Positions 1 through 8,913 of a stretch of 64,000 nucleotides of DNA are shown here, in pieces; positions within the stretch are counted from its first letter, which is position 1, and every line of letters begins with the position of its first letter. A program made the translations under genes and the position numbers. The notes beneath the pieces were generated by a model, which saw only the letters and a list, made by a program, of their open reading frames with translations, made no database searches and had not been told where the DNA came from. This stretch comes from Echinicola arenosa (GTDB taxonomy: Bacteria > Bacteroidota > Bacteroidia > Cytophagales > Cyclobacteriaceae). The stretch covers positions 186,001 to 250,000 of the forward strand of contig NZ_JACYTQ010000005.1 of NCBI RefSeq assembly GCF_014841125.1. The letters run 5' to 3'.

Positions 1-394
1 AAAAGACCCCGACATTCACTTTATCGGCCATACCAAGCCGGAAGATCTTTTTGCAAAAATCGATGTACTGGTAGTCCCCTCCCTATGGGAAGAGCCTCTG
101 GGGATGGTGGCCATAGAGGCCTTGGCTCATCATATCCCCGTTATTGCCAATCGTGCCGGTGGGTTAAAAGAAACGGTCAGGGATGGTTTCAATGGGCTTT
201 TCGTGGATGCCTCGGTGCCAAACTCCTTGGATCAAGCACTTACGCGGCTTTATAAGGACGAAAACTTGTACAATAAGCTAAGTGCCAACGCCAGAAGTTC
301 GGTAGCTGAAATTTTGGACAAAGAACGCCTTTTGAATGAATATGAGATGGCCATTAAGGAAACATTGGGAGTCAATTCATGGGATGAAATATGA
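1..394 (+). CDS. Glycosyltransferase family 4 (GT-B fold), C-terminal part
   Basis: The frame is open from base 2, so only the last 130 residues are present and the start lies outside the window. The segment carries the donor-binding half of a GT-B enzyme: the EX7E motif in EPLGMVAIEAL is followed by a PVIANRAGGLKE stretch, as in GT4 nucleotide-sugar transferases. It should add one sugar to a lipid-linked repeat unit on the cytoplasmic face of the membrane. Its stop codon overlaps the start of the next gene (ATGA at 391-394), which indicates translational coupling in an EPS operon. The sugar and linkage cannot be read from the sequence. Confidence 0.9.
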   Translation, partial: KDPDIHFIGHTKPEDLFAKIDVLVVPSLWEEPLGMVAIEALAHHIPVIANRAGGLKETVRDGFNGLFVDASVPNSLDQALTRLYKDENLYNKLSANARSSVAEILDKERLLNEYEMAIKETLGVNSWDEI

Positions 395-1599
395 ATGAAA
401 CTCCTACATACCCCAATATGTCTTCCGGCCATTTTCAATGGAGAACCGTTCAAGTTTCAGAGTGGCTGTTTTGTCTCTCAATACTTTCTACTTGTTTCCC
501 CATTAAAGTTTACCCTATCGTATTCCTGGTTTCTTCCATTATCTCAATTTGGGAAACCAAAAGCAAAACCTTTCCCACTTGGGCTCTATTTTTGACCATC
601 TTCAGCGCTTATGCCTTGATCAGTTTTGGCTTTCACTATGGGGGTCAAAGTGCAATGATAGCCAATCTGGCCAAGCTCCTGATCAACTTCCTGTTCCTTT
701 TCTCAGCGGCAAACTGGATTTCACAAAGAGACAATAGCCGATTGCTCCAATTGATCAATTGGACGCTGCACCTGCTTTTTGTATTGGTGTTCATTCAATT
801 ATTGGTTTACCACCAAGCTTTAAACTTCAGGCTTTTGGCAGGCAGCAGTTCTTCCGGCCAGGCCAGCATGCTTTACAGCGCAAACCTTTTCTTTTGGGGA
901 TTGGATGATAAAAATATGTTTGGCGCCCGAATCGCCTTATTGGGATTCATCTACATTCTCATTCCGGTCATCCAACTGAATAGGATCAAATGCTGGCGAA
1001 TAATAGCCATTTTTATTTTGGCTTACCTTTCCCTGTCCCGAACTCCCATTGTAGCATTGCTGTTGGGTTGTGGCTATTTATTATGGGCATCCTCTACCAA
1101 AAAGTATCGGATCATCATCTTGGTACTGCTTATTGCCATATCTCCCTTTATTTTGGACAAGGTCATTCGGATAGACCAGCTCACTGCCTCCAATGACGGC
1201 ATGGGGGTCAGGCTAGTATATTGGAAAGCTTTTTATGAGCATTTCCTGACCATTTCTCCCTGGGGAAATGGTTTTATGAGTGCGCCATCCTTCCTTTCAA
1301 AATACGCTGATTTCTATCATGGGGAGCCCCATATCCACAATACTTTCATGACCACTTATTTGGAATTGGGCATCATAGGCTTTCTCTCCTACCTCCTTTT
1401 TTTGGTTTACTTTATCAAAAAGTGTTATCAGCAAAGCCCAAAGCCCCATTGGTGGATAGCATGCTTTTTGCCACTCATAGCCATTATGTGCATCCTTTAT
1501 TCTGGATACGACAATGACCTTGTTATCTACCTTCTTCTGCTATCCCTTTTTAGCATGCTAGGTAAAATAGATTTTGGCCAAATTAAAATAGGAATATGA
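391..1599 (+). CDS. O-antigen polymerase/ligase-like membrane protein (Wzy/WaaL superfamily)
   Basis: 402 residues, mostly hydrophobic helices (about ten or more by eye). A large loop around residues 270-320 ends in GEPHIHNTFMTTYLELGIIG, the HN...E.G-G pattern typical of Wzy_C/WaaL proteins. Such proteins polymerise or ligate undecaprenyl-linked repeat units on the periplasmic side. The gene overlaps both neighbours by ATGA, so it is the second gene of a tightly coupled operon. Polymerase and ligase cannot be told apart from sequence; the EPS context favours polymerase. A second Wzy-like gene lies at 22914-24170. Confidence 0.85.
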   Translation: MNETPTYPNMSSGHFQWRTVQVSEWLFCLSILSTCFPIKVYPIVFLVSSIISIWETKSKTFPTWALFLTIFSAYALISFGFHYGGQSAMIANLAKLLINFLFLFSAANWISQRDNSRLLQLINWTLHLLFVLVFIQLLVYHQALNFRLLAGSSSSGQASMLYSANLFFWGLDDKNMFGARIALLGFIYILIPVIQLNRIKCWRIIAIFILAYLSLSRTPIVALLLGCGYLLWASSTKKYRIIILVLLIAISPFILDKVIRIDQLTASNDGMGVRLVYWKAFYEHFLTISPWGNGFMSAPSFLSKYADFYHGEPHIHNTFMTTYLELGIIGFLSYLLFLVYFIKKCYQQSPKPHWWIACFLPLIAIMCILYSGYDNDLVIYLLLLSLFSMLGKIDFGQIKIGI

Positions 1600-2588
1600 C
1601 CAATCCAAAAAAGGTATTAATAGACGGTAGGTGGGCTGGCGATACGGGCATTGGCCGGTTATACAAGGAGGTGATGGAAGCCAGACCGCCTGAAGCAGCC
1701 TGTTCATGGATCAAAAGCAAAGCAGGATTGGGTAGCCTGTTTTCTCCAGCTGCCTTGGGATGGGAAACACTTCAGTCCCAAGCTGATGTCTTTTACAGCC
1801 CTTCCTTTATGCCTCCACTATTTTCCAGGATGCCTTACATCTTCACGGTTCATGATTTGATGCATTTGTTTTACTATTCCGCCATGCATAAAATCTACTA
1901 TCAACAGGTCATTGCCCGTTTGGCCAAAAGAGCCAAGCAAGTGGTCACTGTTTCTCATTTCAGTAAGAACCAACTGATAGAACTCCTGGGAATCCCTGAA
2001 CATTTGATCACGGTTATCTACAATGGAGTGGATGAACATTTCCTGAACAATGAATCCACCTTTAGTCTTGGACGCCCCTATTTTCTCTATGTAGGCAATC
2101 GCCGAACCAATAAAAACATTCCCGCTATGCTCCAAGCATTTGCTCAGGCAAAGATTCCTGATGAATTCATCTTTGCCCTCAGTGGCAAGCCTGATGAGGA
2201 GCTCGAAACACTGATCCAAAAACTGGGTATTCAAAAAAAGGTACGGTTCTTGGGATTTATCCCAGAGGCAGACTTGCCCAAAGTGTACAAGGGGGCCTAT
2301 GCCACCTTATTTGCTTCTTTGATGGAAGGCTTTGGCATTCCTGTCTTGGAGTCCATGGCTTCTGGCACGCCGGTATTGACTTCTTCGGTAAGTGCTTTGC
2401 CGGAAATTGCAGGTAGCGCAGCCCTTTGTGTGGACCCACTCGATCTGGAAGCGATCAAAGGTGGAATAGAAACGCTGGTGTATGACCAGAGCACTTATGA
2501 AGACTGTGTGACCTTGGGAAAAGAACGTGCACTGGAATTTCCTTGGTCTGCCACTGCCCAAGAAACCTGGAAACTCATACTCTCTTAA
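1596..2588 (+). CDS. Glycosyltransferase family 4 (GT-B)
   Basis: 330 residues. The N-terminal half has the short acceptor domain seen in bacterial mannosyl- or rhamnosyl-type GT4 enzymes, with FTVHDLMHLFYY near residue 85. The C-terminal half has YVGNRRTNKNI, RFLGFIPEADLP, EX7E in EGFGIPVLE and a SALPEIAG segment. It probably transfers one sugar from a nucleotide donor to the growing lipid-linked oligosaccharide. It starts inside the stop of the upstream polymerase-like gene (ATGA at 1596). The donor is unknown. Confidence 0.9.
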   Translation: MTNPKKVLIDGRWAGDTGIGRLYKEVMEARPPEAACSWIKSKAGLGSLFSPAALGWETLQSQADVFYSPSFMPPLFSRMPYIFTVHDLMHLFYYSAMHKIYYQQVIARLAKRAKQVVTVSHFSKNQLIELLGIPEHLITVIYNGVDEHFLNNESTFSLGRPYFLYVGNRRTNKNIPAMLQAFAQAKIPDEFIFALSGKPDEELETLIQKLGIQKKVRFLGFIPEADLPKVYKGAYATLFASLMEGFGIPVLESMASGTPVLTSSVSALPEIAGSAALCVDPLDLEAIKGGIETLVYDQSTYEDCVTLGKERALEFPWSATAQETWKLILS

Positions 2589-2608
2589 ACAGCTTAATTG
2601 GAACCAAC

Positions 2609-4324
2609 GTGAATAGTAGTCGCTTAACCTATTGGATATTGTTTTGTGTGTTTTGCCTGCTGGGCACTTCACCCCTTCTGGCAGTTCAGTCTTCAAATAC
2701 AACTGCCAAAACTTGGAATGTGAAATCAGAAAATGCCAAAGGTGATGGACTAACTGATGACACCAAAGCCATTCAGGCCACTATCTCCAAGGCCCAGCCG
2801 GGAGATACGGTGTGGATTCCGGAAGGAACCTACTTGGTAAAGGCCTTGGGTCTAAAATCCGGGGTAAACATCAAATCTGCCGGACTACTGAAGCAAGTAC
2901 TGGATAAAAATCAAGAGTACAATAAAAACCAACAAAGTTCGACTGCACCCCTCTTCCGGGGAAATGAAGTTTCCAATATCTATTTATCAGTTCGGACCCA
3001 AACCCAAAATGAATCCATCTATCTCTCCAAAAGTGAAAACATCATCATTGACCAGTCTTCGCTTAAAGGAGACTCTACCAAACTAAGGTCTTTCGCTGGT
3101 ATTCTCCTTTACCGTTGTATTGGAGCAAAAATACTAAAGACCACCATATCCCATTATGGTATGCCGCGGAAATTCACGGACAGCTACCAACCCGGAACAG
3201 GCATCAGGGTCTTGGAAAGTAGGTTTGTACAAATCCATGAGGCCAATATCCACCATAATGGAGAAAACGGGGTGTTCATCCACAGCAGTCACCATGTGGA
3301 TGTCACCGACAGCCATATTTATAAAAACGGCATGAGTGGCATCCAGGTAGCTTTTGGAGGTCGGGCCAATGAAAGGGATTTCCACTTTGTCAATAATATA
3401 CTGGAAGAAAATGCTGGAGATGCCATAGACATCAATAACCGCTCTACCCGGAAAATACTGAACATCCATTCCCTGATTTATAATAACAAGAGCAAAGCAA
3501 ACGGTTTTGTCCGTGGAGAACCTACCCCTGACGGGTCGGGGATTGCCACCTTGGTGAATGTTTCCGGCGTGACCATCCAATACAATACGGCCGAAGGAAA
3601 TAACAGGCCCGCTATTTATTTGGAAAAATGTGGCATCATTAATATTGACCACAATAAAGCAGATAATGAAGTGGAAGTGGTCGGTCAATTGCTTGACCTA
3701 CATATGAAAGCCAATCAGTTACGGGAGATCACCTTTATCAATAATGTGTCAGCCAGAAAAATCTTACTGGAAAACAACACCATGAATACCATGCACATGC
3801 CAAATGGTCTTCATATCGACTCCTTGAAAGTCAGAAAAAATGAATTCAACAAGGCTACCCTCAACATTAACCTAATTGGAAAAGTCCTACTAGAGGAAAA
3901 CACAATCAAAAGTAGCAGCACCACCCCATGCATTTTATTGGTAAAAGCAGATGGAGTGCTATTGAAAAGTAACACGATAAACAGTAGCCATTCTACTGGT
4001 ATTGTGGTCAGGAATATGGCCAAAAATGTAGCCATCTTGAACAATGAAATCTTGGCCAGCAATGCCTGCATTACTGACGATGGATCTGAAGGCCTGAAAG
4101 TTGAAAACAACATATTGAAGGTGCTGGAGAGTGGCCAAACATTCCAAACCATCAAAACTACAAATCCCAAAGGGCTCCAATTGAGCAATAACCAACACTT
4201 TGGCAAGAATGGCCAAGTCGCCCTACTGATGGAAGGAACAGGGACAGCCAATATGGTAGCTGAAAAAATCATCAATGGCAGCACTCATTTTGGAGAGGTA
4301 AAGGTGACACAAAGTATAGACTAA
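2609..4324 (+). CDS. Secreted right-handed parallel beta-helix protein (pectate-lyase-3-like)
   Basis: 571 residues from the preferred GTG start at 2609. A longer frame from ATG 2543 overlaps the upstream GT by 46 bases and puts an odd 22-residue extension before the signal peptide. From GTG 2609 the protein begins with a basic-hydrophobic signal peptide ending near LLAVQ. It then has the GDGLTDDTKAIQ and PEGTYLV hallmarks of pectate-lyase-superfamily beta-helices, followed by many N-rich rungs (NNGxxI-type turns). It probably acts in the periplasm or outside the cell as a polysaccharide lyase, hydrolase or epimerase on the product of this locus. No catalytic residues could be assigned. Confidence 0.8.
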   Translation: MNSSRLTYWILFCVFCLLGTSPLLAVQSSNTTAKTWNVKSENAKGDGLTDDTKAIQATISKAQPGDTVWIPEGTYLVKALGLKSGVNIKSAGLLKQVLDKNQEYNKNQQSSTAPLFRGNEVSNIYLSVRTQTQNESIYLSKSENIIIDQSSLKGDSTKLRSFAGILLYRCIGAKILKTTISHYGMPRKFTDSYQPGTGIRVLESRFVQIHEANIHHNGENGVFIHSSHHVDVTDSHIYKNGMSGIQVAFGGRANERDFHFVNNILEENAGDAIDINNRSTRKILNIHSLIYNNKSKANGFVRGEPTPDGSGIATLVNVSGVTIQYNTAEGNNRPAIYLEKCGIINIDHNKADNEVEVVGQLLDLHMKANQLREITFINNVSARKILLENNTMNTMHMPNGLHIDSLKVRKNEFNKATLNINLIGKVLLEENTIKSSSTTPCILLVKADGVLLKSNTINSSHSTGIVVRNMAKNVAILNNEILASNACITDDGSEGLKVENNILKVLESGQTFQTIKTTNPKGLQLSNNQHFGKNGQVALLMEGTGTANMVAEKIINGSTHFGEVKVTQSID

Positions 4325-4333
4325 AAGGAAACC

Positions 4334-5254
4334 ATGAAGATCAACCTATATATCCCTACCCTTAATGCAGGTGACAAATGGCCTGAAATAATTGAGAGCA
4401 TCAACAGGCAAACCCTTTCCCTACACAGAAAAGTCATCATTGACTCTGGCTCCACAGACCAAACACTGTCCGCCGGGCTGATTAAAGGCTTTGATGTAAT
4501 CAAGATTGACAAAAAGGATTTTGACCATGGGGGCACCAGACAACTTGCGGTGGAGACTTATCCAGATGCAACTATTTTTGTCTTCCTGACCCAAGATGCC
4601 ATCCTTGCTGATCATAGTGCCATTGAAAAACTGGTACAAGCATTCGAAAACAACCCTAAGCTGGGAGTGGCCTATGGGAGACAGCTCCCCCACTTGAACG
4701 CCAAAACATTGGAATCCCATGCCCGGCTGTTCAATTATCCAGCTCATTCCGAAACCAGAAGCTTCCAAGATGCTGGAAAATATGGAATCAAGACCATTTC
4801 CTGTTCCAACTCTTTTGCGGCCTACCGAAAAGAAGCCTTTCTGGAAGTAGGGGGATTCCCCAAAGGCTTGATCTTGGGAGAAGATGCCTATGTCGCTGGA
4901 AAGATGATCTTGGCCGGATGGGATTTGGCCTATGTAGCAGATTCAAAGGTGCACCACTCCCATAACTATTCCGTCAAAGAGGAGTTTAAAAGGTATTTCG
5001 ATATAGGCGTCTTTCACGCGGAGAGCGATTGGATTTTTGATAAATTCGGAAGGGCAGAAAGTAGAGGAATGCAATATTTACAATCCGAATTAACGTATGC
5101 TTTGAAAAATAATCCAGCAGCATTACCTAAATCCATAGCTTCCCTTTTTGCCAAATGGGCAGGATATAAAATAGGCCTGAAACACAATAAGTTACCCTTA
5201 AATTTTAAGCGAAAACTATCCATGCATTCCCACTTTTGGCATTCCACACACTGA
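4334..5254 (+). CDS. Glycosyltransferase family 2 (GT-A), rhamnosyltransferase-like
   Basis: 306 residues. The N-terminus has the GT2 pattern IPTLNAG, then IDSGSTDQT, a Gly-Gly-Thr-Arg segment (FDHGGTRQLAV) and FLTQDA as the DXD-like metal site. EDAYVAGKM and an EEFKRYFDIG region follow; these are typical of rhamnosyltransferase-like GT2 proteins of EPS loci. It sits 9 bases after the beta-helix gene and is probably in the same operon. The sugar is inferred only from resemblance. Confidence 0.85.
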   Translation: MKINLYIPTLNAGDKWPEIIESINRQTLSLHRKVIIDSGSTDQTLSAGLIKGFDVIKIDKKDFDHGGTRQLAVETYPDATIFVFLTQDAILADHSAIEKLVQAFENNPKLGVAYGRQLPHLNAKTLESHARLFNYPAHSETRSFQDAGKYGIKTISCSNSFAAYRKEAFLEVGGFPKGLILGEDAYVAGKMILAGWDLAYVADSKVHHSHNYSVKEEFKRYFDIGVFHAESDWIFDKFGRAESRGMQYLQSELTYALKNNPAALPKSIASLFAKWAGYKIGLKHNKLPLNFKRKLSMHSHFWHSTH

Positions 5255-5395
5255 GTAAAGCTTCCCCATTTTTTTGATTATAAATATACTATTTACCACG
5301 CTTTACAGCCTCTATTAAGCAATTTACCTCTTGGCACATAAGTTGGATTTTAACTATCAGAATTATTTAACTGATTAACACAAATCGATACTACC

Positions 5396-6115
5396 ATGGC
5401 TAATTATAATCAAGAAATCATTTACAACCGAGGTTATCAGCATAACCCGGTCATCCCGGATTTGTTCTCTTTATCCGAACTTGTCTCGATAGACAAATTA
5501 CAGAACGGCTTATTCAACATTCATATTGACAGCTCTACCAAATGGGCCAAAAGAGCATTTGATATTTTCTTCTCAGGTTTGGTCTTGTTGCTGGGACTTC
5601 CCATCTATTTGTTGATTGCAGTCATCACCAAAACCAGTTCCAAAGGGCCCATATTTTATACGCAAGAAAGAATTGGGGAGAACGGCATACCGTTTCAGAT
5701 GATCAAATTCAGAAGTATGCGAACAGATGCCGAAAAAGATGGACCGCAAACCACCTCTAACCAAGACCCTAGAATTACCAAATGGGGTAACTTCATGAGA
5801 AAAACCCATTTGGATGAATTGCCCCAATTCTGGAACGTGCTGAAGGGAGATATGGCCATCGTTGGGCCAAGGCCAGAACGAGAGCACTTTATCAATCAAA
5901 TTGTCAGCATTTCCCCCAGTTACAAAAAACTTCAGGGAATCAAACCCGGGATTACTTCTATTGGTCAGGTTTACTATGGGTATGCCGAAACAGTAGACCA
6001 GATGGTAGAAAGAATGAAATATGATCTGCTCTATTTAACCGGAGTGAACCTAAAAACTGACTTGAATATTATCTACCAGACGGTAAAAGTAATGGCCAAT
6101 GGTAAAGGCCAGTAA
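5396..6115 (+). CDS. Undecaprenyl-phosphate sugar phosphotransferase (monotopic phosphoglycosyl transferase)
   Basis: 239 residues; starts repeat-unit synthesis by moving a sugar-1-phosphate onto undecaprenyl phosphate. One hydrophobic re-entrant helix (residues 53-78) precedes the Bac_transf domain: KFRSMRTDAEKDGPQ, the catalytic DE dyad in THLDELPQF (D140, E141) and the phosphate-binding VGPRPERE. It is the minimal short form and lacks the CoA-binding and multi-TM N-terminal half of WcaJ-type proteins of about 460 residues. A 141-base gap separates it from the GT2 gene, and two strong terminators follow, so it ends the operon. Confidence 0.93.
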   Translation: MANYNQEIIYNRGYQHNPVIPDLFSLSELVSIDKLQNGLFNIHIDSSTKWAKRAFDIFFSGLVLLLGLPIYLLIAVITKTSSKGPIFYTQERIGENGIPFQMIKFRSMRTDAEKDGPQTTSNQDPRITKWGNFMRKTHLDELPQFWNVLKGDMAIVGPRPEREHFINQIVSISPSYKKLQGIKPGITSIGQVYYGYAETVDQMVERMKYDLLYLTGVNLKTDLNIIYQTVKVMANGKGQ

Positions 6116-6189
6116 GTACCCCTTATCGCTTGACTAAAAACTGATTATTAAAACATTAAAACACCAACCACCAATTTTTCTAATCAGTT

Positions 6190-6229
6190 AAATGCCGAAA
6201 TTTCTTGACATAGGTTTCGGCATTTTTTT
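6190..6229 (+). terminator. Rho-independent terminator after the EPS operon
   Basis: Eleven-base arms AAATGCCGAAA / TTTCGGCATTT enclose a 14-base loop and run into a T7 tract on the plus strand, 75 bases after the sugar transferase stop. Confidence 0.85.
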
Positions 6230-6273
6230 GAGCATACGGGAAAGTGGACAACCAGTATAATAGGCTTAAACCG

Positions 6274-6306
6274 AAAAAAGCTATCCTTAAAAAGGATAGC
6301 TTTTTT
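6274..6306. terminator. Bidirectional terminator between convergent genes
   Basis: Fifteen-base arms (AAAAAAGCTATCCTT and its complement) flank a tiny loop, with A and T tracts at both ends. It can stop the plus-strand EPS operon and the minus-strand SusCD operon that ends at 6355. Confidence 0.85.
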
Positions 6307-6354
6307 CGTCATAAAATTATTTACTAATCAAATCAAATGAGGAGAAGGTACGTC

Positions 6355-7299
6355 TTACCTAGGTCCCACATATGTATAATGCTCTACAAACGTACACCTA
6401 AGAGCCCCGTTTTGGATCATATAGTAGCTGACGTCAATGGTCTTTTCATCTGCAGAAACCTCCACAAATTTATTGACACCATCAGGGTTCAAAGCAGCTT
6501 CTCGACCATTGCCAGCAGGCTGTCCATAATAATTGACCACACCGGATACATTGTCACTGTCATCGAATTGGAAGATGGCCGCATAACTACCATAATAACT
6601 CAAGCCTGAACCGGTATTGAACACATATCCTAAACCACCTAATGCATAGTCATATCTAGCTACAGTGTTAGCCGATTGAGTCTGTAACTCTACTTCATAT
6701 GGGTAATATCCATAGAATGCGGCATTGTTTACGTCAACGAATTCTCCAGTTACCTCATAGATGCCATCATATTTGTTCTTCGCTACCACTGCATAAATCG
6801 CCGTATTGAAGTTGCCACTGATCATACCATAAGAAGAATTGGTAATGGTCAAAGGAAGGGCATAGCTTTTGGAGAAGTCAAATTGACTGGTCTTTAAGGT
6901 AACAGTTTTGGTCACCTGACGCTGACCAGCAGGAATCGTCACGCTCATGCCATCTATGGTGTAAAGATCTGAAGGAAGCACTTCAAAAGAAGTCCCTTGA
7001 TCTTCATTATAAGCATCCAAAGCTGCTTCGTCCACTTCAAAGTCCACTACGATATCCGTTGGATTATCATGGGCACCAGAATAACTGATAATAAGTTCCA
7101 ACTCCACCGCATCTACTGCATCAAAAGAGGAGATATAAAGCGGATGAACACTCCCAGGGGCAGCAATGGCCCCGATGTCGAAAAACTCGACAACGTTCTC
7201 TACCTGATCTGGATCGAAAAGCGGGTCCTCGTCCAAACAAGACGTCAAACCAAGCAACATCAATCCAAAAACTGCCAGTTTATTTATATGTTTTTTCAT
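6355..7299 (-). CDS. DUF1735 (BT_3987-like) outer-membrane lipoprotein of a SusCD locus
   Basis: 314 residues with a lipoprotein signal ending LTSC (C21). Residues about 30-160 match the DUF1735/BT_3987-like N-terminal fold: a beta-rich domain with VDFEVDEAALDAYNEDQGT and LPSDLYTI, then a VTIPAGQ segment. The C-terminal half resembles the lipocalin-like partner domain of such proteins. It is probably a surface glycan- or ligand-binding lipoprotein helping the SusC/SusD pair just upstream (20-base gap to the SusD-like gene). The ligand is unknown. Confidence 0.8.
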   Translation of the reverse strand: MKKHINKLAVFGLMLLGLTSCLDEDPLFDPDQVENVVEFFDIGAIAAPGSVHPLYISSFDAVDAVELELIISYSGAHDNPTDIVVDFEVDEAALDAYNEDQGTSFEVLPSDLYTIDGMSVTIPAGQRQVTKTVTLKTSQFDFSKSYALPLTITNSSYGMISGNFNTAIYAVVAKNKYDGIYEVTGEFVDVNNAAFYGYYPYEVELQTQSANTVARYDYALGGLGYVFNTGSGLSYYGSYAAIFQFDDSDNVSGVVNYYGQPAGNGREAALNPDGVNKFVEVSADEKTIDVSYYMIQNGALRCTFVEHYTYVGPR

Positions 7300-7319
7300 A
7301 ATACTTTCTTATTTAATGA

Positions 7320-8903
7320 TTATTGACCTTGCCAGAAAATCGTGTTCACAAATTGATCCATACCTGTAGGTACATTGTTAGGGTTCAACTGGAACTCTGT
7401 ATCTGGATACAAGAACCTAACAGGCAGTTTATCTGCTCTCGTTGAAGTGGACAAAATAGAAGCAAAGGTTTCTGAAGCTACGCTAGAACCGTTTACAATC
7501 GCCGGATAAGCTGTTCTTCTAAATTCAGCCCAAGCTTCCTGACCATGGATGAAGTTCAAGGCTATATACTTTTGAGTGATAATCGCTTCCAATCTTTCCT
7601 CATCAGTAGCCGCCAAATCATACACCACCAAGTAATTGTCTGGATTGTCTGCTTTATACGTTTCAAAATCCGCAACAGGGTCCATCCCTGCCCTTACTTC
7701 TCCAGAAGCTTCTTTATACAGGTATCTGTAAGAAGCAATCACCCCTTCTTCAAAAGCCGCGGCATCATCGCCAGAAATATAACCTTTCATATAAGCTTCC
7801 GCCTGTAACAAATAGCTCTCAGCTGCCAGCATCATGGGCACTCCAGCTGTTCTGGATTTTAATAAACCAATGGTATTGCTGGCGTTAACGCCAGTTCCTT
7901 CACCCACATACCAAGATGTTTGGTTAGAAAGGGCTGCAGGGTTATCCGTTAGGTTACCCAACTGACCTCTAGGGGTACCTGTAGGAAATTCTCTGTATAC
8001 TGCCGCTCCACGACCTTGATCAAGAATCTTGTTACCATTATAGAAAGAGTACACATAGGTGCTAGGAATAGCAGATCTGCCGCTTCCAGATAAAGAGCCG
8101 GATGCATTGGTGTGATAAGTCTCCCAATAAGGGTTTTGCTTGCCTGAAGAAGCAATGTATCCTGGATTTACCATCGCATCTTCTTCCAAGAAACCAATAC
8201 CGGTATCGATAGAAGCCAAAGCACTGGTAGCGAAGCTATTGCCTTCATCAGAAGAAGCCAATCTGATCAATACCCTTAACTTCAATGTGTTGGCAAATTT
8301 AGCCCACTCATCCACATCACCACCAAACATCACATCACCATTACCCATTGGCTGTGCTACGGTTGAATTAGCGAATACATCAATAGCGGCATCCAACTGT
8401 GCCACAAAGTCTTGATAAATGCTTACCTGATCATCATAACCTGGTGTAACATTGGCACTTCCTTGAAGTCCCTCCGTATAAGGTAAGTCTCCAAATACGT
8501 CTACTAACATTTGGAAGTCATACACCTTCATCACTTTAGCTACTGCATTATAGTAACCCAATTCTGGAAAATCAGCTGTTGATTCTTCGATATACTGGTA
8601 GTTGTTCAAATCATCATACGTGGACTCCCAGGTACCTGCATAAGATCCAGTGGTAAAGTTATAAGTAACAGTAGAGCCCCATCCACCATAACCACCAGCA
8701 TTGGCAGTATAGCCTACGATCCAGCCGGCACTGGTATTAAAGCTTCTTGTTAAACTGGCAGTTCTTGTCAGCGCATTTGGCAGCACCAACTCTGGAGTGG
8801 CTGAAGTCGCCCTGTTTGGATCTACATTGTCTCCCAAAAACTCACTGCATGAGCTTAGGGCAATTAAAGACAATAGAAATAATGTATTGAATATTCTTTT
8901 CAT
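7320..8903 (-). CDS. SusD/RagB-like outer-membrane lipoprotein (SusD-like_2 type)
   Basis: 527 residues, signal peptide with lipobox ALSSC (C19). The N-terminal DNVDPNRATSATPELVLPNAL and the ETYHTNASG region are typical of the SusD-like_2 family, with TPR-like helices carrying a ligand pocket. It forms the lid over the adjacent SusC channel (10-base gap), so the two act as one importer. It is the middle gene of a SusC-SusD-DUF1735 operon. The substrate is not readable; the GH43 gene nearby hints at an arabinose- or xylose-containing glycan. Confidence 0.92.
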   Translation of the reverse strand: MKRIFNTLFLLSLIALSSCSEFLGDNVDPNRATSATPELVLPNALTRTASLTRSFNTSAGWIVGYTANAGGYGGWGSTVTYNFTTGSYAGTWESTYDDLNNYQYIEESTADFPELGYYNAVAKVMKVYDFQMLVDVFGDLPYTEGLQGSANVTPGYDDQVSIYQDFVAQLDAAIDVFANSTVAQPMGNGDVMFGGDVDEWAKFANTLKLRVLIRLASSDEGNSFATSALASIDTGIGFLEEDAMVNPGYIASSGKQNPYWETYHTNASGSLSGSGRSAIPSTYVYSFYNGNKILDQGRGAAVYREFPTGTPRGQLGNLTDNPAALSNQTSWYVGEGTGVNASNTIGLLKSRTAGVPMMLAAESYLLQAEAYMKGYISGDDAAAFEEGVIASYRYLYKEASGEVRAGMDPVADFETYKADNPDNYLVVYDLAATDEERLEAIITQKYIALNFIHGQEAWAEFRRTAYPAIVNGSSVASETFASILSTSTRADKLPVRFLYPDTEFQLNPNNVPTGMDQFVNTIFWQGQ

Positions 8904-8913
8904 CTCAACTCAA

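Noticed and set aside
2543..2608. ATG at 2543 as start of the beta-helix gene
   Set aside because: It would put 22 unrelated residues, encoded inside the upstream GT, before the signal peptide; GTG 2609 gives a normal signal peptide.
3134..3688. 184-codon open frame on the minus strand
   Set aside because: Lies fully inside the well-supported beta-helix gene, has no protein-like motif pattern and arises from its codon structure.
6337..6609. Plus-strand open frame of 90 codons
   Set aside because: Antisense to the end of the DUF1735 lipoprotein gene and begins just past a bidirectional terminator.
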